Source: an uncultured Faecalibacterium sp. (GTDB taxonomy: Bacteria; Bacillota; Clostridia; Oscillospirales; Ruminococcaceae). From it: DNA of 64,000 nucleotides. This document shows, piece by piece, positions 43,764-50,708 of the stretch. Position numbers and translations under genes: made by a program. The notes under the pieces were generated by a model, which saw nothing but the letters and a program-made list of their open reading frames with translations, searched no databases and was not told where the DNA came from. Location: assembly GCA_934525845.1 (NCBI GenBank), contig CAKSZS010000001.1, positions 120,342-184,341 on the forward strand, written 5' to 3'. Numbering within the stretch: position 1 is the first letter of the stretch; every line of letters begins with the position of its first letter.

Positions 43764-43811
43764 GAAAAAACAAAACCGCGCCGTCCCGATGCAGAAAGCG
43801 GGACGGCGCGG
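43764..43811 (-). terminator. Terminator of the small LPXTG gene
   Basis: A 13-pair perfect stem (CCGCGCCGTCCCG 43776-43788 with CGGGACGGCGCGG 43799-43811) with TTTTGTTTTTT after it on the minus strand. Confidence 0.93.
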
Positions 43812-43834
43812 GAAATCGCGGAGCGGAAAGATGT

Positions 43835-44347
43835 TCAGAAAAGCGTGCGGCGGGACAGGCAGAAGCCGCAGATCAGAAGAACAGCCCCGGCGGACAACAG
43901 TCCGCTGCACAAGGCAGAAGAAGTGCCGGTCTGGGGCAGGGTGGAAACGACAGGCGCCGGTGCCGGCTGTTCTGCGGACGGAGAAACGGCGGCGTCTGCA
44001 GTGGACGGAACGGTCTCCTCCGAAGGGGCGGCAGGCTCCTGTGCATCTTCCGGAACATCCGAAGCGGCTTCCGCTTCATCGACCGGGAAGCCGATCTCTT
44101 CGGGAGTGGTATAGCTGATCATCGTCGGCGGATTTTCCGGCAGGATGGGGTTGTCCGGCAGGACCGGGCGCTCTTCCTGCGGTTCGGGCAGATCTTCGGC
44201 GGCAGCGGCATCCTCGGTCCCGGCTGACTGCACCATGCTGGCAGCGGTGTCCTCCGGCAGAGAAGACGCATCCAGTGCGGCCGCAGCGGGGAGAAAGCAC
44301 AGCAATGCTGCCAGCGTGAGCACAAATGCAGATGGTTTCCGGTTCAT
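43835..44347 (-). CDS. Small LPXTG-anchored, Glu/Pro-rich surface protein
   Basis: 170 residues from ATG 44347, chosen for AAAGGAGGAA 6 bases upstream. Signal peptide about 1-25 (ending AAAALDA), an acidic Pro/Glu/Ala-rich body without recognisable domain, then LPQTG (137-141), a hydrophobic segment with several Cys, and an SRRTLF tail. The body looks like a wall-spanning stalk with no head domain. Function unknown; possibly a spacer or target of modification. Adjacent to the larger LPXTG gene but with its own promoter and terminator. Confidence 0.85.
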   Translation of the reverse strand: MNRKPSAFVLTLAALLCFLPAAAALDASSLPEDTAASMVQSAGTEDAAAAEDLPEPQEERPVLPDNPILPENPPTMISYTTPEEIGFPVDEAEAASDVPEDAQEPAAPSEETVPSTADAAVSPSAEQPAPAPVVSTLPQTGTSSALCSGLLSAGAVLLICGFCLSRRTLF

Positions 44348-44390
44348 TGCAGTTCCTCCTTTCCGCAAAACACAGCCTGAAATCGTCTCT

Positions 44391-44420
44391 ATAATAGACA
44401 AGAACCGCCGAAAGATGCAA
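44391..44420 (-). promoter_or_regulatory. Promoter of the small LPXTG gene
   Basis: On the minus strand TTGCAT (44420-44415), 18 bases, TATTAT (44396-44391), about 45 bases before the ATG. Confidence 0.65.
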
Positions 44421-44532
44421 GTGAAACCCTGCAAATTTCAAAATTCTGAAAAGAATTTCGGAACATTGTCCAAAGTTGAAAGCGTTTTTCTCTGCAGATT
44501 GGCCAATGCTTCGTTGCGATGCTGTTGCAGAG

Positions 44533-46104
44533 TCATTCGCCCAGAATGGCACGCAGATCTTCTTCCGGTGTGGTCACAGCCTTCAGAGCATATTTTTCCT
44601 GCAGCGTGCGCACCACATTCGGAGAAAGGAAAGCGGGCAGGGTAGGGCCGAGCCGGATATTCCGGATGCCCAGCGCCAGCAGTGCAATGAGGATGCATAC
44701 GGCTTTCTGCTCGAACCAGCACAGCACCAGCGAGAGCGGCAGGTCGTTGACCGTGCAGTCAAAGGCATCGGCCAGCGCCAGCGCGATGCGCACGGCGCTG
44801 TAGGCGTCGTTGCACTGACCGACGTCCAGGATGCGGGGCAGACCGGCCACCGTGCCCAGCGGCAGATCGTTCAGGCGGAACTTGCCGCAGGCCAGCGTTA
44901 AAATGACGGTGTCCGGCGGGGTCAGCTTGGCAAACTCGGTGTAGTACCGGCGGGAGGGCCGGGTGCCGTCACAGCCGCCCACCAGGAAAAAGTGCCGGAT
45001 CTGGCCGGACTTGACCGCCTGCACGATCTCGCCGGCGTGTTCCAGTACGGCGTGCCGTGCAAAGCCGGTGGTCACCCTGCTGCCGCCGTTCATGCCGGGC
45101 AGCAGGGTGTCTTCCTGGTAGCCGCCCAGCTCCAGCGCCTTTTCGATGACCGGGGTGAAGTCCCGGCCTTCATCGATGTGCTGTACGCCGGGGTAGGACA
45201 CCACCGAGGTGGTGAACACCCGGTCAGCATAGCTGGCCCGCAGCGGCATGATGCAGTTGGTGGTGAACAGGATGGGCGCGGGGATGTCCTCAAACTCCCG
45301 CTGCTGGTTCTGCCACGCCGTACCGAAGTTTCCTTTCAGATGCGGGTACTTCTTTTTCAGCTCCGGGTAGCCGTGGGCGGGCAGCATCTCGGAGTGAGTG
45401 TAGACGTTGACGCCCCGGCCTGCGGTCTGCTCCAACAGCTGCTGTGCGTCGTAGAGGTCGTGGCCGGAAATCACGATGAACGGCCCTTTTTCAATGGTCA
45501 GGGGCACCTGCACGGGCTGGGGGTCGCCAAAGGCGCCGGTGTTGGCAGCGTCCAGCAGCTCCATGCAGCGGTAGCTGGCTTCTCCTGTGGCCTGCACCAG
45601 CTGCCACAGGGCGTCGGTGGTCTGGCCGGGGTCGCCCACGGCCTGCAGCGCGGTACAGAAGAATCGGTCCAGCTCCGGGTCGATGCGGCCCAGCACCCGG
45701 GCGTGGTAGTTGTAGGCGGCCATGCCCCGCAGGCTGAACAGCACAAAGCATTTCAGGCTGCGCCGGTCAGCGTCCGGTTCCCGCCAGAGGGCCTGCATGT
45801 CGTAGTCCGGGCCGGTGCCGGGGCTGGCGTCGTGCACCCGGCGGGTCAGCGCGTCCACGGCGGCGGGGTCAAAGTTCACGTTGGTAATGGTGGTGAACAG
45901 CCCCTGCATCAGCAGCCGGGCCTGTTCCGGGGCCGGGGCCCGGCCGTCGGCCACCAGCTGCCCGGCAAACGCGATGAGCGCCCCGGTGAGCCGATCCTGC
46001 GCGGCGGCTGTCTCGGCGGACTTGCCGCACACCCCCGCCGCCCCGGTGCAGGCCACGCACCCCGCCGCCTGCTCACACTGAAAACAAAACATCTGCTCGT
46101 CCAT
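44533..46104 (-). CDS. hcp: Hydroxylamine reductase (hybrid-cluster protein)
   Basis: 523 residues from ATG 46104 (GGGAG 8 bases upstream). Carries a 4Fe-4S cluster and the hybrid Fe-S-O cluster; the family reduces hydroxylamine and acts on NO under anaerobic conditions. The N-terminal cysteines (CFQCEQAAGCVACTGAAGVC) bind the first cluster. The hybrid-cluster ligands are seen later (GG-CDGTRPSR, LACGKFRLND, VGQCND). It follows gdhA across a strong terminator and only about 60 bases; no clear promoter of its own was found, so read-through or a weak promoter may drive it. Confidence 0.94.
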   Translation of the reverse strand: MDEQMFCFQCEQAAGCVACTGAAGVCGKSAETAAAQDRLTGALIAFAGQLVADGRAPAPEQARLLMQGLFTTITNVNFDPAAVDALTRRVHDASPGTGPDYDMQALWREPDADRRSLKCFVLFSLRGMAAYNYHARVLGRIDPELDRFFCTALQAVGDPGQTTDALWQLVQATGEASYRCMELLDAANTGAFGDPQPVQVPLTIEKGPFIVISGHDLYDAQQLLEQTAGRGVNVYTHSEMLPAHGYPELKKKYPHLKGNFGTAWQNQQREFEDIPAPILFTTNCIMPLRASYADRVFTTSVVSYPGVQHIDEGRDFTPVIEKALELGGYQEDTLLPGMNGGSRVTTGFARHAVLEHAGEIVQAVKSGQIRHFFLVGGCDGTRPSRRYYTEFAKLTPPDTVILTLACGKFRLNDLPLGTVAGLPRILDVGQCNDAYSAVRIALALADAFDCTVNDLPLSLVLCWFEQKAVCILIALLALGIRNIRLGPTLPAFLSPNVVRTLQEKYALKAVTTPEEDLRAILGE

Positions 46105-46165
46105 ACAAAGCTCCCTTTCTGCCATGAGATACTGCCAGTGTGGGCAGAGCGGGGCGGGGTTATAC

Positions 46166-46197
46166 AAAAAGGGCCGCACCCAACCGGGTGCGGCCCT
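46166..46197 (-). terminator. Terminator after gdhA
   Basis: A perfect 11-pair stem, GGGCCGCACCC with GGGTGCGGCCC, and TTTTTG on the minus strand. Confidence 0.92.
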
Positions 46198-46215
46198 TGC
46201 AATGCTTGCTGAAAC

Positions 46216-47568
46216 TTAGTAGGTGATGCCCTGTGCCATCATGGCGGTGGCGACCTTCAGGAAGCCGGCGCAGTTTGCACCGACCATCAGGTTGCCCTCG
46301 GAGCCGGCAGCCACAGAAGCGTCGTAGGAAGCGTGGAAGATGCCCTCCATGATGCCCTTCAGCTTGGCATCCACTTCCTCAAAGCTCCAGCTCAGGCGCT
46401 CGGAGTTCTGGCTCATCTCCAGGCCGGAGGTGGCCACGCCGCCGGCGTTGGCAGCCTTTGCGGGTCCGTACAGGACACCGTTGGACAGGTAGACCTCGAT
46501 GGCCTCGGGCGTGCTGGGCATGTTTGCGCCCTCGCAGACAACGGTGCAGCCGTTCTTGACCAGAGCCTCAGCGGACTCCTTGTTGATCTCGTTCTGGGTC
46601 GCGCAGGGCAGGGCGATGTCGCAGGGGACAGTCCAGACCTTGCTGCAATCGGCAACGTAGGTTGCGCCGGCGTGGGTCTCGGCGTACTCCTTGATGCGGC
46701 CGCGGCGCACTTCCTTCAGGTCCTTGACGTAAGCCAGGTCGATGCCGTTGGGGTCGTAGACGTAGCCGTTGGAGTCGGACATGGTAACCACCTTGGCACC
46801 CAGCTGGGTAGCCTTCTCGCAGGCGTAGATGGCCACGTTGCCGGAGCCGGAGATCACCACGGTCTTGCCCTGGAAGCTGTCGTTGCGCATACACTTCAGA
46901 GCTTCCGCAGTGAAGTAGCACAGACCATAGCCGGTAGCCTCGGTACGAGCCAGAGAACCACCAAAGGTCAGGCCCTTGCCGGTGATCATGCCGCCCTGGA
47001 AGCTGTTGGTCAGGCGCTTGTACTGGCCGAACATGTAGCCGACCTCGCGGCCGCCGACACCGATATCACCGGCGGGGCAGTCCACGAACTGGCCGATGTG
47101 GCGGTACAGCTCGGTCATGAAGCTCTGGCAGAAGCGCATGACTTCCATGTCGCTCTTGCCGTGGGGGTCGAAGTCAGAGCCGCCCTTGCCGCCGCCCATG
47201 GGCAGGGTGGTCAGGCTGTTCTTGAAGATCTGCTCAAAGCCCAGGAACTTCAGGATGCCCTGGTTGACAGAGGGATGGAAGCGCAGGCCGCCCTTGTAGG
47301 GGCCGATGGCACTGTTGAACTGCACACGGTAGCCGCGGTTCACCTGCACCTTGCCCTGGTCATCGACCCAGGGCACACGGAAGCTGATGATGCGCTCCGG
47401 CTCGACCAGACGCTCGATCAGGCCGACCTTCTCGTACTCGGGGTGCTTCTCGACCACGGGCTGGATGCTCTCCAGGACCTCGCGGACAGCCTGCAGGAAT
47501 TCAGGCTCGTTGGCATTGCGCTTTTCCAGGCCTTCGTACACGCGCTTCAGGTATTCATTCGTCAGCAT
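46216..47568 (-). CDS. gdhA: NADP-type glutamate dehydrogenase
   Basis: 450 residues, hexameric-type GDH: aminates 2-oxoglutarate with ammonium and NADPH. The substrate site FNSAIGPYKGGLRFHPSVN and LPMGGGKGGSDFDP contain the conserved lysines. DIGVGGREVGYM and the nucleotide fold VVISGSGNVAIYACEKA follow. AAAAGGAGT precedes the ATG by 9 bases. A strong promoter and an unusually structured ~145-base leader lie upstream. With gltBD, the cell has both low- and high-ammonium routes to glutamate. Confidence 0.97.
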   Translation of the reverse strand: MLTNEYLKRVYEGLEKRNANEPEFLQAVREVLESIQPVVEKHPEYEKVGLIERLVEPERIISFRVPWVDDQGKVQVNRGYRVQFNSAIGPYKGGLRFHPSVNQGILKFLGFEQIFKNSLTTLPMGGGKGGSDFDPHGKSDMEVMRFCQSFMTELYRHIGQFVDCPAGDIGVGGREVGYMFGQYKRLTNSFQGGMITGKGLTFGGSLARTEATGYGLCYFTAEALKCMRNDSFQGKTVVISGSGNVAIYACEKATQLGAKVVTMSDSNGYVYDPNGIDLAYVKDLKEVRRGRIKEYAETHAGATYVADCSKVWTVPCDIALPCATQNEINKESAEALVKNGCTVVCEGANMPSTPEAIEVYLSNGVLYGPAKAANAGGVATSGLEMSQNSERLSWSFEEVDAKLKGIMEGIFHASYDASVAAGSEGNLMVGANCAGFLKVATAMMAQGITY

Positions 47569-47599
47569 AGTAGAATACTCCTTTTCCCAATTACTCTAT

Positions 47600-47712
47600 A
47601 AATTTGAAAAAGACGAAAGCACCCTGCCCGCCGTACTGCGGGCACGTCCCTCTGAGCTGCGGGCACCTTCGGATTTCCCTGTTACACCCGACCTGCCTAT
47701 CCTGCAGATCGC
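47600..47712 (-). promoter_or_regulatory. Structured gdhA mRNA leader
   Basis: Two copies of GTGCCCGCAG lie about 20 bases apart, and either could pair with the downstream GCGGGCA. The second copy forms a 7-pair hairpin (TGCCCGC/GCGGGCA) followed some 12 bases later by GTCTTTTTC. The arrangement suggests alternative structures, as in a riboswitch or protein-controlled leader; class unknown. Confidence 0.45.
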
Positions 47713-47718
47713 TTTATT

Positions 47719-47747
47719 ATTATAAAGCTTTATACGGGGATTTACAA
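47719..47747 (-). promoter_or_regulatory. Promoter of gdhA
   Basis: On the minus strand TTGTAA (47747-47742), 17 bases, TATAAT (47724-47719). Confidence 0.85.
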
Positions 47748-47893
47748 GAGCGAAAAAGCAGAAAATGTTTCAGAAAAACAGATGAAAAGTTGAACCTGCT
47801 TCACAAAACGAAAAATAAAAGAAAAAACCGGCGGAGAACCTTGTTTTTTAAAGCGGCAGAGGAATGCAAAAGAATGTCTTTTTTTTCGGGCGT

Positions 47894-47930
47894 GAAAAAC
47901 AAAATGCACCGGATAAAATCATCCGGTGCA
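47894..47930 (-). terminator. Terminator after the Mrp gene
   Basis: TGCACCGGAT and ATCCGGTGCA form a perfect 10-pair stem, followed on the minus strand by TTTTGTTTTT. Confidence 0.93.
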
Positions 47931-47940
47931 TCAGGTGAGA

Positions 47941-48771
47941 TCACTTCAGCAGTTTCTCGCAGGCGTCAGCAGCACCTTCCAGGTACTCGCCGCCGTAGGT
48001 CTCGATCATGCCGGCATCCGACAGGGCGGCCAGCTGGGGGTCGATGGGGCACTTGGCCAGAACAGGCAGGCCGTGCTTTGCCGCCACCTCGTCCACATGG
48101 CTGTTGCCGAACACATTGATGTGCTTGCCGCAGTCGGGGCAGACGATGTAGCTCATGTTCTCCACGATGCCCAGCATGGGCACCTTCATCATTTCGGCCA
48201 TGTTCACGGCCTTGGCCACGATCATGCTCACCAGTTCCTGGGGGCTGGCCACGACCACGATGCCGTCCACGGGCAGGCTCTGGAACACGGTCAGGGGCAC
48301 GTCACCGGTTCCCGGAGGCATATCCACGAACAGGAAGTCCACGTCCTTCCAGACCACATCGGTCCAGAACTGTTTGACGGCACCGGCAATGACCGGGCCG
48401 CGCCATACGACGGGGTCCTCTTCGTTTTCCACCAGCAGGTTGATGCTCATCACGTCGATGCCCATGCGGCTCTGGATGGGCCAGCAGCCCTTGTCATCGG
48501 CCATGGCACGGCCATGGATGCCGAACAGCTTGGGGATGGACGGGCCGGTGATGTCTGCGTCCAGGATGCCGCAGTGGTAGCCGCGGCGTGCCATGGCGCA
48601 GGCCAGCAGGGCGCTGGTCATGCTCTTGCCGACGCCGCCCTTGCCGGACACAACGCCGATGACCTTTTTCACGCTGCTGTTGGGGTTGGGCGCATCGTGC
48701 TGAGGCGCCGCATTGCGGGAAGAACACGCTGCCCCGCAGGTGGAGCAGTCATGGGTACATTCTTCGCTCAT
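47941..48771 (-). CDS. Mrp/NBP35-family P-loop ATPase (Fe-S cluster carrier)
   Basis: 276 residues from ATG 48771. The deviant Walker A is GKGGVGKS (43-50); VDMPPGTGD and a C-terminal CPDCG pair (bridging-cluster cysteines) are typical. An N-terminal Cys-rich stretch (C5, C9, C12, C16) may bind a second cluster. Family members carry or assemble Fe-S clusters, which fits the Fe-S enzymes GltB, GltD and Hcp nearby. The ribosome site AAGGAGGAA is about 40 bases from the ATG, but a hairpin between them may bring it close. A GTG five codons earlier (48786) is an alternative start. Confidence 0.92.
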   Translation of the reverse strand: MSEECTHDCSTCGAACSSRNAAPQHDAPNPNSSVKKVIGVVSGKGGVGKSMTSALLACAMARRGYHCGILDADITGPSIPKLFGIHGRAMADDKGCWPIQSRMGIDVMSINLLVENEEDPVVWRGPVIAGAVKQFWTDVVWKDVDFLFVDMPPGTGDVPLTVFQSLPVDGIVVVASPQELVSMIVAKAVNMAEMMKVPMLGIVENMSYIVCPDCGKHINVFGNSHVDEVAAKHGLPVLAKCPIDPQLAALSDAGMIETYGGEYLEGAADACEKLLK

Positions 48772-48780
48772 TCTCGTTTC

Positions 48781-48810
48781 GCGCACGGCGGGATGGCTCC
48801 GGGCTGTGCG
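48781..48810 (-). promoter_or_regulatory. Hairpin between ribosome site and start of the Mrp gene
   Basis: GCGCAC (48810-48805 on minus) pairs with GTGCGC (48786-48781), with an inner CGG/CCG. Folding would leave AAGGAGGAA about 11 bases from the ATG. Confidence 0.45.
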
Positions 48811-48831
48811 CTTCCTCCTTGCTCATAATAC

Positions 48832-48856
48832 GGGCAGGGGAGATGTTCCCCTGCCC
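48832..48856. promoter_or_regulatory. Perfect 10-bp inverted repeat in the Mrp leader
   Basis: GGGCAGGGGA (48832-48841) and TCCCCTGCCC (48847-48856) with a 5-base loop. Neither strand has a T-run. It lies just downstream of the Mrp promoter, so it could be an operator or leader stem. Confidence 0.55.
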
Positions 48857-48868
48857 TGACCACTGTTT

Positions 48869-48897
48869 ACTATACCATAAAAAGTGTACAGAAACAA
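48869..48897 (-). promoter_or_regulatory. Promoter of the Mrp gene
   Basis: On the minus strand TTGTTT (48897-48892), 17 bases, TATAGT (48874-48869). Confidence 0.65.
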
Positions 48898-48972
48898 CCC
48901 ATAGACCTGCTCATGTTTTCCAGAGCGGCTGCATAGGCTTGGAAGAGAGGTTTCAGAGGGGGGAGGTGCGCC

Positions 48973-50541
48973 ATGCGGCAGAGCTATTTTCGGAATGCAG
49001 CGCTGCTCACCGGGTCAGACGTGGTGCTGCGGCTGGCGGGCATGGGGCTGCGCATCTATCTGGCCAATGCGCTGGGCGGCGAGGGGATGGGGTTGTATCA
49101 GCTGGTGCTGGCGGTCTATTCGCTGTTTGTCACGCTGGCCACGGCGGGCATTGCAGTGGCAGCGGCCCGCCTGCTGACCGAAGAGCTGAGCCGCGATGCC
49201 GCTGCCGCCCGGGGAATGATGCGGTGCCTGCTGGCAGCCGGGCTGGGCCTGGGGCTGCTGGCAATGACGGCACAGGCGCTGCTGGCGGAGCTGGCGGCGC
49301 AGTGGTGGCTGGGGGATCTCCGGGCAGCAGGAGCACTCCGGGTGTCTTCCCTCGGGATGCCATGGATGGCGGTCTCTTCGGTGCTGCGCGGCTTTTTTCT
49401 GGCGCGGCGGCGGATCAGTCCCAATGTGCTCAGTCAGCTGGCGGAGCAGACGGTGCGCATCGCGGTGGTGGTGCTGACGCTTTCCCACACCCAGGGCTGG
49501 GATGACGGCACCCGGTGTATGCTGGTATTGGGAGCCACGGCTCTGAGCGAAGCCGTGTCCGCGCTGCTCATGCTGCTGTTTTACCGGCGGGAGGCGGTGT
49601 GCTGCTTCGGCGGCAGACCCGCCCGAAAGCCCCCGGATGCCGCCCGGCGGCTGTGGGACATCCTGTGGCCGGTGGAAGGCGGCAGAGTGCTGTCCAGCGC
49701 GCTGCACACGGCCGAAAATATGCTGGTGCCGGCCTGTCTGACGGTGTATCTGGCCGGGGCAGGCGGGCGCACCGCTGCCCTGGAACAGTACGGCACGCTG
49801 AAAGGCATGGCGCTGCCGCTGCTTACCTTTCCCTTTGGACTGCTGGGCAGTCTGGCGACCCTGCTGATGCCGGAGATCACCCAGGCACACATTGAGGGGA
49901 AGAATGCCCGACTGAACACGCTGCTGAGCCGGATGCTCAGCCTGACCGGCTACTTTTCCATGCTGGCGGGCGTGCTGTTCTGGGTGTGGGGAAACACCCT
50001 GGCACAGCTGCTGTACGGCAGCGCGGAAGCCGGGTTTTATCTGCAGGTGCTGGCACCGGCCATGCCGCTGATGTATCTGGAGAGCATGGTGGATGGTGCC
50101 ATGAAAGGTGTGGGCGAGCAGAAAGCGGCCTTCCGCTACAGCGTATGGGACTCCATCTTCCGCATTGCCGGGGTGATGCTGCTCCTGCCCCGGTACGGGA
50201 TGAAGGGATTCCTTGCGGTGATCCTGCTGTCCAGCCTGTACACCTGCACGGCGAACACCGGCCATCTGCTGCTGTCCAGCGGCACCCGGCACGCGGTGCG
50301 GCGCTGGCTGGGAGCGCCGGTCCTGGCGGCGCTGGCGGCCGCTGGTGCCGGGATCGGCCTGAGCCGGCTGCTTTCCGGCGTCCCGCAGGCCGGGCTGCTC
50401 TCCCGGCTGATGGTCCTGGCGGCGGGCGGGACCGGGACGGCAGGCGTCTTTTTTCTGGCGGCATGGCCGCTGGGGCTTGGGAACGAGGTGAAAGCGCTAT
50501 GCTTGCCCCGCAAAGCAGGCGAAAAAAAGGAAAAATCATGA
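48973..50541 (+). CDS. SpoVB/MurJ-like polysaccharide flippase (MOP superfamily)
   Basis: 522 residues with about 14 membrane segments. The N-terminus (SYFRNAALLTGSDVVLRLAGMGLRIYLANALGGEGMGLYQL) is the SpoVB-type signature of oligosaccharidyl-lipid flippases. The membrane loop LTFPFGLLGSLATLLMPEI is also typical. Likely moves lipid-linked precursors of cell wall or surface polysaccharide outward. The next gene is a nucleotide-sugar enzyme, which supports a surface-glycan role. GGGGAGGTG lies 6 bases before the ATG. Confidence 0.88.
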   Translation: MRQSYFRNAALLTGSDVVLRLAGMGLRIYLANALGGEGMGLYQLVLAVYSLFVTLATAGIAVAAARLLTEELSRDAAAARGMMRCLLAAGLGLGLLAMTAQALLAELAAQWWLGDLRAAGALRVSSLGMPWMAVSSVLRGFFLARRRISPNVLSQLAEQTVRIAVVVLTLSHTQGWDDGTRCMLVLGATALSEAVSALLMLLFYRREAVCCFGGRPARKPPDAARRLWDILWPVEGGRVLSSALHTAENMLVPACLTVYLAGAGGRTAALEQYGTLKGMALPLLTFPFGLLGSLATLLMPEITQAHIEGKNARLNTLLSRMLSLTGYFSMLAGVLFWVWGNTLAQLLYGSAEAGFYLQVLAPAMPLMYLESMVDGAMKGVGEQKAAFRYSVWDSIFRIAGVMLLLPRYGMKGFLAVILLSSLYTCTANTGHLLLSSGTRHAVRRWLGAPVLAALAAAGAGIGLSRLLSGVPQAGLLSRLMVLAAGGTGTAGVFFLAAWPLGLGNEVKALCLPRKAGEKKEKS

Positions 50542-50566
50542 AAATCAGAAGGAAGCCGGAATTTTC

Positions 50567-50595
50567 TGGACACAGCCGCCGGATTTGAGTATAAT
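50567..50595 (+). promoter_or_regulatory. Promoter of the CapD-like gene
   Basis: TGGACA (50567-50572), 17 bases, TATAAT (50590-50595). Confidence 0.7.
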
Positions 50596-50708
50596 ACAAA
50601 AGTGAGATTCTGCCGAAACAGGGCAGATCCGGAACGGACCGGCGGCAGACAGCCGGTTCCAATTGCGGCGCACGGCGAAAGCCGGGCCGGACAAAAGAGG
50701 ACTTTTTC

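Larger units (their letters stand above)
43415..43834. other. Upstream region of the large LPXTG gene
   Basis: 420 bases: GGAA tract in the ribosome site, an ~120-base leader, a possible promoter near 43563, the triple 11-bp repeat (43692-43724) and the terminator of the small LPXTG gene. No gene. Confidence 0.65.
47569..47940. other. gdhA upstream region
   Basis: 372 bases: structured gdhA leader (47569-47712), promoter, about 145 bases of A-rich DNA without feature (possible UP element), and the mrp terminator. No gene. Confidence 0.6.

Noticed and set aside
47630..47690. Resemblance of the gdhA leader to a cobalamin riboswitch (AGGGAA, GGTG, GTGCCCGCAG)
   Set aside because: Only scattered matches; the leader is too short for the full aptamer and the gene is not a cobalamin gene.
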